Shown: positions 37,001 to 45,611 of the stretch, piece by piece
Layout: each line of letters starts with the position of its first letter
Position numbering within the stretch: position 1 is the first letter of the stretch
Source of the DNA: an uncultured Lachnospiraceae bacterium
GTDB taxonomy: Bacteria; Bacillota; Clostridia; Lachnospirales; Lachnospiraceae
NCBI GenBank assembly: GCA_949878435.1
Contig: CATLAK010000007.1
Location: 1 to 64,000 of the forward strand
Direction of reading: 5' to 3'
DNA length: 64,000 bases
Translations under genes and position numbers: made by a program
Notes under the pieces: model-generated
What the model saw: only the letters and a program-made list of their open reading frames with translations
The model's database searches: none
Told to the model about the DNA's origin: nothing

Positions 37001-38581
37001 TTATGAAATGGTCCATTCTGAAATGTTCCAGAAAATCCCAACGCCGTGGTGTCCCATCACCGTATCTTGGGAAATACCGGAAATTCTGGAATCCGCCACG
37101 TAGTTGGCATCCACATAACAGATAAAAGCAAAAGCCGGATCCTTTGCCAGCTCCTCCTGGAATCGGCCATAGGCATCTCTCCGCACAGCAGGGTCGTCTG
37201 ACCGGCGCGCCTGTATCAGATACTGATCCACCTTTTCATTGGAATAGCTGCTGTAATTGGCTCCCTTGCCTGTCCCGAACACCTTATAAGTGTGGTCATC
37301 AGCGTCAAAAGGGCTGCCCCACCCGATCAGGTAAGCCATCTGCCCACCCCAGTCCACCTGTGCAGGAATCTCAACGCTGCAGTCGATCCCTGCCTCCCGC
37401 AGCTGCTGGGCGGCAGCCTGTGCAATATCGATGCGGACCTGATCCCCAGCCCCTACGCTGATGACAAAGCCAATGGTCTTTCCGTCCCTTTCATAAAATC
37501 CTTCTTCATTCTTTATACACCCGGCGTTTTCCAACACTTCCGCCGCCTTTTCCGGCGCATACGCATAACGCTCCACATTTTCATTATTGTAAATATTACG
37601 CTGCAAAGGACCGTAGGCAGAGATCCCCTGCCCCAGAAGGATGGCATCCACAATCGCCTCCCGGTCAATGGCATAACACACGGCAGGTATGAGATCCCTG
37701 TTTTCTTGCCAATATGCATTTCCAAAATTAAACAGAATCCCCCGATAATCAGAGGTCTTCATCCTATAGCAGGTATAACCTTCTCTGTCTGCAAAGCCTG
37801 CCGCATCCTGAGGCGTCAAAAGTGCCAAATCCAGCTCGCCGGATTCCATCTGCACCGCCTTGGCATGATCGTCCGGAACGATTTTGAAGATGACTTTATC
37901 AATATTTGGAACGCCTCGGAAATAAGATTCATTTTTTACCAAAGTAATCGCCTGCCCCACATCCCAGCTTTCCAATCTATAAGGACCTGTCCCCACCGGG
38001 CTGCGAAAAAAATCCGACTCCTGCATATTTTCACCCAGGAGCAGATGCTCGGGCAGTACCGCCATGGTCATATAGTCTAAGAACGCAACGTTGGGCGCTG
38101 CCAGCTGAAATCTGATGGTATAATCATCAAGGATCTCTATCTCTTCCACATCCTCATAATTAGGGCTGTTCTCTGACCCGTTTTCTGGATCCATAATGGT
38201 CTCTATTGTGAATTTCACATCCTCTGCCGTAAAAGGCTCACCGTCATGCCACTTGACGCCTTCATTAAGATGAAAGGTATAGGTACAGGACTGGTCGTCA
38301 AACTCCCAGCTTTTTGCAAGGGCAGGAACCACTTCATTTTCGCCGTTATGCGCCGTAAGACCGTCAAAAATCAGGCAATTGATCTCCCCATGCTCATCCA
38401 TTGCCGGATTGATTCTGGTATAATCACCGCTGCCATAGACCAGCACCGATTCCCCGTTGTCATCTTCCAATCCCTTGCCCTGTGTACCGGATGCGGCATC
38501 TCCAGGCACTGCTGTCCCGGCACATGCTGTCAGTACAAAATTCATAATGATACAAAGTAAAAAAGCATATCTTCTCTTCAT
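37001..38581 (-). CDS. Peptide/nickel-type ABC substrate-binding lipoprotein
   Basis: 526 residues, SBP family 5. Lipobox LTAC at about residue 20. Family core: VPALAKSWEFDDQSCTYTFHLNEGVKWHDGEPFTAEDV and SPVGTGPYRLESWD. Ends with VMGHHGVGIFWNISEWT; the paired His recalls binding proteins annotated for nickel, so nickel chelates as well as peptides are possible. AGGAGGCATAA ribosome site. First gene of the importer, preceded by a structured leader (38640-38773). Confidence 0.85.
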   Translation of the reverse strand: MKRRYAFLLCIIMNFVLTACAGTAVPGDAASGTQGKGLEDDNGESVLVYGSGDYTRINPAMDEHGEINCLIFDGLTAHNGENEVVPALAKSWEFDDQSCTYTFHLNEGVKWHDGEPFTAEDVKFTIETIMDPENGSENSPNYEDVEEIEILDDYTIRFQLAAPNVAFLDYMTMAVLPEHLLLGENMQESDFFRSPVGTGPYRLESWDVGQAITLVKNESYFRGVPNIDKVIFKIVPDDHAKAVQMESGELDLALLTPQDAAGFADREGYTCYRMKTSDYRGILFNFGNAYWQENRDLIPAVCYAIDREAIVDAILLGQGISAYGPLQRNIYNNENVERYAYAPEKAAEVLENAGCIKNEEGFYERDGKTIGFVISVGAGDQVRIDIAQAAAQQLREAGIDCSVEIPAQVDWGGQMAYLIGWGSPFDADDHTYKVFGTGKGANYSSYSNEKVDQYLIQARRSDDPAVRRDAYGRFQEELAKDPAFAFICYVDANYVADSRISGISQDTVMGHHGVGIFWNISEWTIS

Positions 38582-38640
38582 TTATGCCTCCTAAAAATAT
38601 TTATTAATCTGAAAAAACCAAATAACGGACTACAAAAGCA

Positions 38641-38773
38641 AAAAAGGCATACGCATCCTTTTCAAAGGATTGTATGCCTTCATGTACATACTTTTAAACT
38701 GATTTGTGCCTCTCTTGATGCTAAATTGCAAGGACTTCTGTCCTTAGGGGAGGCTTCCTGCCGCCCTTTCAAA
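38641..38773 (-). promoter_or_regulatory. Structured leader with terminator before the SBP gene
   Basis: Minus strand after the tex stop: hairpin AAGGAC-AGAA-GTCCTT, a GGC...GCC stem, then AAGGCATAC...GTATGCCTT with a TTTTTT tail (about 38643-38680). GTATG (upstream) can also pair with CATAC of that terminator, so an antiterminator is possible. It may simply end tex transcription or be an attenuator of the importer. No known riboswitch class was recognised with confidence. Confidence 0.45.
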
Positions 38774-41173
38774 TTACTTGGTCTTGCTCTTATCCTGATT
38801 CAGACGCATAGTAAGCCCGATCCTTTTCTTTGCCACATCCACGGTGAGCACCTGCACATCCACAATATCGCCTACGCTGACAGCTTCTAAAGGATGCTTG
38901 ATGAAACGGTCTGTAATCTGGGAAATGTGCACCAGTCCGTCCTGATGGACGCCGATATCCACAAATACCCCGAAATCAATGACATTGCGGACGGTTCCCT
39001 TTAAAATCATACCCGGCTTTAGGTCCTTCATATCAAGCACATCGCTTCGCAAGATGGGTGCCGGCATATTTTCTCTAGGGTCTCTGGATGGCTTCTCCAG
39101 CTCTTTTAAGATATCTGTAAGTGTAATCTCACCGATGCCAAGCTCCTGTGCCATTTTCTTTTTGTCCTTGATCTTTTTCTCAAGGGTGCTTACCGCCGTA
39201 TTCTCCGCTGCCGCACTCATCTTCGTTCCTGCCTGTCCGTTCTTCGCATCTTTTCCGCCTGCCGGCTCTTCCATTGCCATGGTCATACCACCCATAGCTG
39301 CCGCTAATGCCTTGCCCATGGCAGTATTGGTGTTGCGAATCACTACCTTCTGCTGTCTGCTCTTTTGCTCCTTTCTGGGGGCAGACGCCTCTTTCTTGAG
39401 AGTCCCTTTATTCTTTGCCGCCTGCTTCTGTGCAAAACGCACATCCTCCATGGTAAGGTTCATCTTCTCAAGCAGCTTCATGGCAGCCTCATAAGATTCC
39501 GGATGCACGCTGGTGGCGTCAAGAGGATTGTCCCCATCCGGGATTCTAAGGAAACCTGCGCACTGCTCATATGCCTTTGGACCTAGTTTCGGCACCTTGA
39601 TGAGCTGGGCGCGGCTTGAAAAGCGTCCGTTCTGTTCTCTATAGTCCACAATATTTCTGGCGATTGCCTTTGACACGCCGGATATGTATTCCAAAAGGGA
39701 TGCAGAAGCGGTATTCAAGTCCACTCCCACCTTATTCACACAATCCTCCACCACTCCGCCGAGGGCTTCTCCTAACTTCTTCTGATTCATATCATGCTGG
39801 TACTGCCCCACGCCGATGGACTTGGGATCGATCTTAACCAGCTCTGCCAAGGGATCCTGCAGCCTTCTTGCAATGGATGCCGCGCTCCTCTGCCCCACAT
39901 CAAAATTGGGAAACTCCTCCGTGGCAAGCTTGCTGGCAGAATAAACAGAAGCGCCCGCTTCATTTACAATCACATACTGCACCGGCGTATCCAGTTCTTT
40001 AATCAAGTCTACGATTACCTGCTCCGACTCTCTAGATGCCGTTCCGTTTCCTACACTGATAAGAGAAATCCCATATTTCTTGATCAGTTTCTTTAACTCT
40101 GCCTTGGATTCTTCCACCTTATTCTGAGGCGCAGTGGGATAAATGACCTTGGTATCCAGCACCTTGCCCGTGGCATCCACCACCGCCAGCTTACAGCCTG
40201 TACGGAAGGCGGGATCCCAGCCAAGCACTACTTTTCCCGCAATAGGAGGCTGCATCAAAAGCTGCTCCAAATTCTTGCCGAACACGGAAATTGCGCCATC
40301 CTCCGCCTTTTCTGTCAAATCGTTCCTGATTTCCCGCTCGATGGCAGGGGCAATCAGACGCTCGTAGGCATCCTGTATTACTTCCCTGAGGGCAGGATCT
40401 GTGAACTCATTTTCTTTTGTAATCACTTTCTTACAGAGGTATTGCAAAATCCGCTCTGTGGGGGCAGCCACTTTTACCGTGAGGAACTTTTCATTTTCTC
40501 CGCGGTTAAGCGCCAGCACCCGATGCCCTGCCGCTTTCTTGATGGGCTCCTCATAAGCATAATACATCTCGTAAACGCTCTCTGCCTTTTCATCCTTTGC
40601 CGCACTTACAAGCGTTCCTTCCTCCGTGGTAATGTTACGGATATAGATACGGTAATCCGCCTCATCGGAAATCATTTCTGCGATGATATCCTTGGCGCCC
40701 TGCAGCGCCTCCTTTACATCCTTCACTTCTTTTTCTTCACTGACATACTTTTCCGCTTCTGTCTCTAAAGGCTGATCTGCCTCCTGCTTTAAAATATATT
40801 CAGCAAGACCATCAAGCCCCTTCTCTTTAGCAACACTTGCCCTGGTCTTCCTCTTTGGTCTGTAGGGACGATAAAGGTCCTCCACCACTACCAGCGTCTC
40901 CGCCGCCAGAATTTTGACCTTCAGCTCTTCGGTGAGCTTGCCCTGCTCTTCTATGCTTCCAAGAACCTGTTCTTTTTTCTCCTCCAGGTTTCTTAAATAA
41001 TTCAGCCTTTCATATAAATTTCGCAGCACTTCGTCATTTAAAGAACCGGTAGCCTCCTTGCGGTAACGGGAGATGAAGGGAATCGTATTGCCCTCGTCGA
41101 TCAGCTTGACCGCAGCTTCCACCTGCCATTTTTCTACCTTAAGTTCTTCTTTCAATTTCAGTATAATATCCAT
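38774..41173 (-). CDS. tex: Tex-family RNA-binding transcription accessory protein
   Basis: 799 residues. N-terminal Tex helices, YqgF-like RNase-H fold near 320-460 (GWDPAFRTGCKLAVVDATG), helix-hairpin-helix near 490-560 (LNTASASLLEYISGVSKAIARNIVDYRE), and C-terminal S1 domain at ~718-790 (LKPGMILKGTVRNVIDFGVFVDIG). An extra ~85-residue Lys/Ala/Met-rich, low-complexity insert sits at about 593-678, between helix-hairpin-helix and S1. Tex proteins bind nucleic acid and influence transcription and toxin expression. GAGGTTT ribosome site; own promoter. Confidence 0.92.
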   Translation of the reverse strand: MDIILKLKEELKVEKWQVEAAVKLIDEGNTIPFISRYRKEATGSLNDEVLRNLYERLNYLRNLEEKKEQVLGSIEEQGKLTEELKVKILAAETLVVVEDLYRPYRPKRKTRASVAKEKGLDGLAEYILKQEADQPLETEAEKYVSEEKEVKDVKEALQGAKDIIAEMISDEADYRIYIRNITTEEGTLVSAAKDEKAESVYEMYYAYEEPIKKAAGHRVLALNRGENEKFLTVKVAAPTERILQYLCKKVITKENEFTDPALREVIQDAYERLIAPAIEREIRNDLTEKAEDGAISVFGKNLEQLLMQPPIAGKVVLGWDPAFRTGCKLAVVDATGKVLDTKVIYPTAPQNKVEESKAELKKLIKKYGISLISVGNGTASRESEQVIVDLIKELDTPVQYVIVNEAGASVYSASKLATEEFPNFDVGQRSAASIARRLQDPLAELVKIDPKSIGVGQYQHDMNQKKLGEALGGVVEDCVNKVGVDLNTASASLLEYISGVSKAIARNIVDYREQNGRFSSRAQLIKVPKLGPKAYEQCAGFLRIPDGDNPLDATSVHPESYEAAMKLLEKMNLTMEDVRFAQKQAAKNKGTLKKEASAPRKEQKSRQQKVVIRNTNTAMGKALAAAMGGMTMAMEEPAGGKDAKNGQAGTKMSAAAENTAVSTLEKKIKDKKKMAQELGIGEITLTDILKELEKPSRDPRENMPAPILRSDVLDMKDLKPGMILKGTVRNVIDFGVFVDIGVHQDGLVHISQITDRFIKHPLEAVSVGDIVDVQVLTVDVAKKRIGLTMRLNQDKSKTK

Positions 41174-41215
41174 ACTCTGTAAACCTCACGATTTTCTTTT
41201 TCGTTACAACTAACT

Positions 41216-41245
41216 ATTATAGAGGATAAGGGCATACTTTTTCAA
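41216..41245 (-). promoter_or_regulatory. Promoter of tex
   Basis: Minus strand TTGAAA (41240-41245), 18-bp spacer, TATAAT (41216-41221), about 45 bases before the start. Confidence 0.65.
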
Positions 41246-41292
41246 GAGGGATTTCGTTATTGGATGGTATAGATGGATATGGATGGACGGAC

Positions 41293-41652
41293 GCTATTGG
41301 TAATATGGAAGGGACGGCGTAAGCCAGGGAGGGATGGAGCAGGGGAAGCGCGGCATAGGGGAGGACGGCACACCATCTCTTTTTCAGTCTCCTCTCAAAA
41401 TCGGATTTCACTAACAGAATGTAGATGGGTTTTCAGGGCGGTCGGGTCGGAGCCAGGGCGGCATCCATGCCGCTTGGCTCCTAAAATCGCCATCCATGGC
41501 GATTTTGCCCTACGGATTCCACATTCTGTAAGTGAAATTGCCGATTTTTCGCAAAGACTGAAAAAGAGATGGTGTGCCGTCCTCCCCTATGCCGCGCTTC
41601 CCCTGCTCCATCCCTCCCTGGCTTACGCCGCCCCTTCCATCTTACCAATAGC
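41293..41652. mobile_element. ~360-bp palindromic element (long inverted repeat)
   Basis: GCTATTGGTAA at 41293 matches the inverse of TTACCAATAGC at 41652; the arms stay near-identical for ~105 bases inward (through GACGGCACACCATCTCTTTTTCAGTCT) and diverge but still align to ACAGAATGT. The centre (about 41430-41515) holds two further hairpins: GAGCC..GGCGGCAT/ATGCCG..GGCTC and AAAATCGCCAT/ATGGCGATTTT. Both strands show similar but unrelated-looking open frames, a result of the palindrome. No transposase. It is a candidate non-autonomous element (MITE-like); part of one arm recurs at 56716-56780. It sits in the gap between tex and the next gene, with nothing else in it. Confidence 0.75.
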
Positions 41653-41722
41653 TGTTTAATCCCATGCCTATACCATGAAACAGTAATTAAATAAAAATAA
41701 TGACTGATAACACCTGTTTCGT

Positions 41723-41755
41723 TTGACAAGTTGCTCTCTATGACATAACATAGAG
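41723..41755 (+). promoter_or_regulatory. Promoter with overlapping palindromic operator
   Basis: TTGACA (41723-41728), 17-bp spacer, TAACAT (41746-41751). The perfect inverted repeat CTCTATG-ACATAA-CATAGAG (41736-41755) covers the -10, a classical repressor position. Serves the plus-strand cluster starting at 41811. Confidence 0.7.
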
Positions 41756-41810
41756 AAGTAACAGTTGGGACTATGTTTAGGGTGAACTACATACCAAACG
41801 GAGACCTTAT

Positions 41811-42484
41811 ATGAAAACAAATTGGGCAAATGAAATTCAAAAGGATTTAAGGGACGCAGGCAGGAATCTCAAATTATCGCAGGAGTGTCAGCATTTTAAC
41901 GGTGCTATGGCGGGTGTCGTAAACCGGTACAAGAACGAGATGACCGCATGGTGCGATAATAAGACGCCTCGGGAGAAAAGGGAGCATCCCGCAGTACCAT
42001 AACCAAAAATAAAATACGCTCTGTCGATCCCTATTTTTCGGAAGAATATTTTGTAGGAAACCTGACAAATAAGCTTTTATCCATTCACTATGCGGAAAAT
42101 ACCGAGGAAATCCATCCCTTTGCCATGTGTAATCTTTCAAACTGTATCAAATCCTATCAAAATGTAGTGGAATTCAGTCTCGGCAATTATCTTCTGGAGG
42201 ATTTCTTCACAGATGAAAATTGGCAGCATCTAAAGGTCCGCGTGGAATTGAACCTGCGGCGGGATTGCGGAAACTCACTTCGGGATGAAAAAGAAAAGTT
42301 AAAACTCCATCTGATCCGGAATGCTGCCTTGAAAACTGCCGCCGTAAGCGATGCCACTGCCTATGCCTGCAAAGGATGCGGTGCCAGTCTTTCTCTTTTA
42401 AACGGCGGCAAATGTCAACATTGTGGAAATGAATTGAAACTATACAATTATGACTGGGTCGTAAAGGAATATACTGTAAAATAA
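41811..42484 (+). pseudogene. Zinc-ribbon (Tim44-like) protein with a frameshift
   Basis: Frame one, 41811-42002, encodes 63 residues; a second frame resumes at about GASRSTITKNKIRSVDPYFSEEYFVGN and runs to 42484, overlapping near the run GGGAGAAAAGGG (about 41970-41985). Together about 224 residues. IRSVDPYFSEEYFVGNL resembles the Tim44-like domain of clostridial zinc-ribbon proteins; the C-terminus has ACKGCGASLSLLNGGKCQHCG. One-base indel is the simplest explanation; sequencing error not excluded. First gene of a four-gene plus-strand cluster. Confidence 0.6.
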
Positions 42485-42563
42485 TCATTTGTATTCTTCC
42501 TAAAAAAGTGATACTATTAATTTACATAAGTAAATGTTTACCATTTTTCAGGAAGTGAACTCC

Positions 42564-43019
42564 ATGGATTATAATCATAACAACAATCCTTATACCCCGC
42601 CAAACCACCCATATGATTCAAACGGGCAGCGCCAGTTTATCCGTAATCCCGGTCAGACCATGGCTATTGTCTCGCTGGCTCTGGGCATTGCAAGTATTGT
42701 CACTTTGCTTACGATTTATCTTCCCATTATTCTTGGAAGTCTTGCCATTGTGCTGGCAATTCTTTCTAAAGGGTATGGAAAGCAAATGCTTGCCGCTGCT
42801 AAAGCTGGCATCGGAACTGCGATTACCGGAATTGTCCTGATCGCGGCAATCTTTGGTTCTGTTATAAGCATGTTTCTCTCCATGACCGGAGATGAACTTG
42901 TGGAATTTGGCAGACAGGTCGATCGGCAGTTTGAGCAGCAGACGGGAATGGATATTGAGGATTTGACAGGAACTTCTTATGAAGAAATTATGAAAAGTTA
43001 TGCAGAAATGATGGAATAA
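42564..43019 (+). CDS. Small membrane protein (DUF4190-like)
   Basis: 151 residues from ATG 42564 with AGGAAGTG upstream. Asn/Pro-rich N-terminal 30 residues, two helix-rich hydrophobic stretches (MAIVSLALGIASIVTLLTIYLPIILGSLAIVLAIL and GIGTAITGIVLIAAIFGSVISMFL), then a short acidic tail. The layout (polar Pro/Asn head, G-rich helices) matches DUF4190-type proteins, function unknown. Confidence 0.6.
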   Translation: MDYNHNNNPYTPPNHPYDSNGQRQFIRNPGQTMAIVSLALGIASIVTLLTIYLPIILGSLAIVLAILSKGYGKQMLAAAKAGIGTAITGIVLIAAIFGSVISMFLSMTGDELVEFGRQVDRQFEQQTGMDIEDLTGTSYEEIMKSYAEMME

Positions 43020-43036
43020 TAAAAAGGAGGCTTTTT

Positions 43037-43546
43037 ATGAGCAGTATGATGATCGGTACTTCTAATTATATGAATCCTTATGCCGGCGGTTATACAGGCG
43101 TCAGGCAGACCTCTGCTACGGAACAGACCGGTAAGGCGCTTGCCAATCCCGGCGAATCTACGAAGGTCTCTCCGGGAAGGAAGTCTTCTCCTTCAGAATG
43201 CGAGACCTGCAGGAACCGTAAATATCAGGATGGTTCTGATGAAATGGTTTCCTTTAAATCAGCTGCCCACATTTCTCCCCAGGCTTCTGCTTCCAGAGTC
43301 AGAGCCCATGAGCAGGAACATGTGAGCAACGCTTTTACCAAAGCAGCTAAAAACGGCGGAAAAGTTCTTTCAGCCAGCGTCACCCTTAAGACAGCCATCT
43401 GTCCCGAATGCGGAAGCAGCTATGTGGCAGGCGGCACAACTGCAACTAAAATCAAATACCCAAACGAAAATAATCCCTATACCCAGAACCGCAAATCTTT
43501 AGACGCTGCGTCCATTATAGGGCAGAATCTGGATATGGCAGTTTAA
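43037..43546 (+). CDS. SprA-related putative metalloprotease-like protein
   Basis: 169 residues. A HExxH zinc motif (RAHEQEH) lies near 97, with CETCRNRKYQDGSDE before it, which matches the SprA-related/CJM1_0395 family pattern as remembered. Two Cys pairs (CETC and CPEC) may bind another metal. No signal peptide. Good site AAAAGGAGG. Proteolytic activity is a family-level guess; none shown for most members. Confidence 0.65.
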   Translation: MSSMMIGTSNYMNPYAGGYTGVRQTSATEQTGKALANPGESTKVSPGRKSSPSECETCRNRKYQDGSDEMVSFKSAAHISPQASASRVRAHEQEHVSNAFTKAAKNGGKVLSASVTLKTAICPECGSSYVAGGTTATKIKYPNENNPYTQNRKSLDAASIIGQNLDMAV

Positions 43547-43570
43547 ATTCAAAACAAACAGGAGTTTTTT

Positions 43571-44347
43571 ATGAATCAATATTTATCTTCTGTCAGTCTG
43601 AAATCACTGGCAAGGGGACAGTTGCTTGGAAACTATGGAGCATTGGTCGGTATCTATCTTATTCAGCTTCTCTGTACCGCCCCGATTAGTCTTGCAATTT
43701 CCCTGCTCATTGGCACAAACACTTTATTGAACATTCTTCTTTACACAATAGCCCAATTTCTATTTGGGCTGCTTACAGGTTATTTTCTTGCCGGTCAGTT
43801 CTATATCTCCTTAAAAGTCGCCTGTCTTCAGCCGTTTGCTGTAAGCGATTTATTTTATTTTTTTAGGGAAGACACTTCAAAGGTCCTGTACATTCAGGTT
43901 ATCCTTTCCGGAATTTCTACCCTCTGTTCGCTGCCTTCCCTTATTTCGGGACATTATGTAAACCTTTCCATTATGGAATTGGCATCCAAGGCGCTCTCTC
44001 CATACGAGCTTCCTGTAGATGCACCATTGTTCCTGTTCTACACTATGCTATATGTGATTGGCAATGTAATCAATATTTATATTCGCTATATCTTATTTTC
44101 ACAGGTATTTTACCTGATGGTGGATTTTCCAGATTATTCAGCCAAGCAGCTCCTTAAAATGAGCATTCAGCTGATACTGGGAAGCCGTGCAAGATTATTT
44201 TATCTCATTGTATCCTTTGTTCCTTTGCTCATTCTCAGTATATTTTCCTGCGGCATCGCGCAGCTGTGGATACAACCTTATATGCAGACCACTTACGCCA
44301 ACTTTTACCTCGATTTGATTAAGAAAAGAAACGGAAGTTATGATTAA
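43571..44347 (+). CDS. Multi-pass membrane protein (DUF975-like)
   Basis: 258 residues with about five or six helices; opening SLKSLARGQLLGNYGALVGIYLIQLL and the closing WIQPYMQTTYANFYLDL recall DUF975 proteins of Firmicutes. ACAGGAG site. Last gene of the cluster; ends in a shared terminator. Confidence 0.6.
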   Translation: MNQYLSSVSLKSLARGQLLGNYGALVGIYLIQLLCTAPISLAISLLIGTNTLLNILLYTIAQFLFGLLTGYFLAGQFYISLKVACLQPFAVSDLFYFFREDTSKVLYIQVILSGISTLCSLPSLISGHYVNLSIMELASKALSPYELPVDAPLFLFYTMLYVIGNVINIYIRYILFSQVFYLMVDFPDYSAKQLLKMSIQLILGSRARLFYLIVSFVPLLILSIFSCGIAQLWIQPYMQTTYANFYLDLIKKRNGSYD

Positions 44348-44349
44348 AA

Positions 44350-44376
44350 GGAGCCATCAATTCGATGGCTCCTTTA
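44350..44376. terminator. Bidirectional terminator between DUF975-like gene and prfB
   Basis: GGAGCCATC-AATTC-GATGGCTCC (44350-44372) with A-run before and TTTA after. Confidence 0.85.
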
Positions 44377-45476
44377 CATTAATCCATTTTAAATATGCAT
44401 TGATAAAAAGATCGATGGCTCCGTCCATAACGGAATCCACATTTCCTGTTTCGGCGTTTGTCCTGTGATCCTTCACCATAGTGTATGGCTGCATGACATA
44501 AGATCGGATCTGGTTTCCCCAGCCAATATCCTTGATTTCTCCCCTGATATCTGAGAGTTTCTCCGCATTTGCTTCCTTTTTCAGCATATACAGCTTTGCT
44601 TTCAGCATCTGCATTGCCTTATCCTTATTCTGAAACTGGGAACGCTCATTCTGGCACTGCACCACGATTCCAGTTGGAAGGTGGGTGATTCGGATGGCGG
44701 AGGATGTCTTGTTGATGTGCTGCCCGCCTGCGCCACTGCTTCGGTAAGTGTCGATCCTTAACTCATCCTCATTAATCTCCACATCCACGTCTTCTTCAAT
44801 ATCCGGCATCACATCCAGCGAAACGAAAGACGTCTGCCGCTTGCCCTGGGCGTTGAACGGCGAAATACGCACCAGCCTGTGCACTCCCTTTTCTGACTTG
44901 AGATAGCCGTATGCGTTGGTTCCGTTCACCTGAAAGGTGACAGACTTAATCCCTGCCTCATCCCCGTCCAGATAATCCAGCACCTCCACAGAAAAGCCTC
45001 TTCGCTCTGCCCATCTGGTATACATACGGTAAAGCATAGAACACCAGTCACAGCTCTCCGTGCCGCCCGCCCCTGCGTTCAGTTTCAGGATGGCATTGTA
45101 GCCGTCATACTCATCGGAAAGCAATGTACTGATACGGATTTCCTCAAAGGTTTTAATGAACTCATCCAGTTCTTTGCGGATATCCGCCGCAAGTTCAGCG
45201 TCCTCTTCCTCGTATCCCATCTCGATCAGGGTCTCGATATCCTCATACTGCGATTCCAACCCTTCCATGGTCTCCACAGTATCCTTTAAATTCTTTAGTT
45301 CCTTCATCTTCTGGTTGGAAATCTCCGGGTCATCCCAAAATCCGGGCGCCTCCATTTCCCTTTCCAGTTCTTCAATCTTCTTCGACTTATTTGCTAAGTC
45401 AAAGTGAATCCCTCACTTCCGCTAAAGGGCTTTTGTAAGTCTGCAGTTCAGACTTCATCTGATCTAACTCTACCAC
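44357..45476 (-). CDS. prfB: Peptide chain release factor 2, with programmed +1 frameshift
   Basis: Translation starts at GTG 45476 (GAGGTGA upstream) and reads 25 codons to SLP...VRDSL, then TGA (45399-45401) within CTTTGAC, preceded by the internal Shine-Dalgarno AGGGAT. A +1 shift gives DLANKSKKIEELEREMEAPGFWDD and the rest, about 372 residues in total. GGQ (SSGAGGQHINKTSSA) and the SPF anticodon motif (RISPFNAQGKR) are intact. RF2 recognises UGA/UAA, so the shift self-limits its synthesis. The gene follows secA on the same strand, the usual clostridial order. Confidence 0.95.
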
Positions 45477-45517
45477 CTAACGTCACCTCTTTCTTTTTTT
45501 AACTTGAAATACCTTGA

Positions 45518-45600
45518 AAGAATGACTCGCTCCGCGAGTCATTCTTCTTACACAAGATTTAGCGAATCTAAGGCAGCGTCCTATGCCGCCTTAGATTCAC
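45518..45600. repeat. Two strong hairpins between secA and prfB
   Basis: AAGAATGACTCGC-TCC-GCGAGTCATTCTT (45518-45547) and GAATCTAAGGC.GC-GTCCTAT-GC.GCCTTAGATTC (45564-45600). They follow the secA stop by a few bases and precede prfB. T-runs are short, so they may be mRNA end or processing structures rather than full terminators. Confidence 0.6.
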
Positions 45601-45611
45601 TTCTTGTGTTT

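Noticed and set aside
38690..38773. NiCo, SAM or T-box riboswitch upstream of the SBP gene
   Set aside because: GGACAG occurs, but the multi-stem consensus of NiCo and the core motifs of SAM or T-box elements are not met by eye.
41217..41729. Open frames of 64, 82 and 128 codons on both strands
   Set aside because: They are by-products of the inverted repeat: the same peptide is read from opposite strands; no ribosome sites or family.
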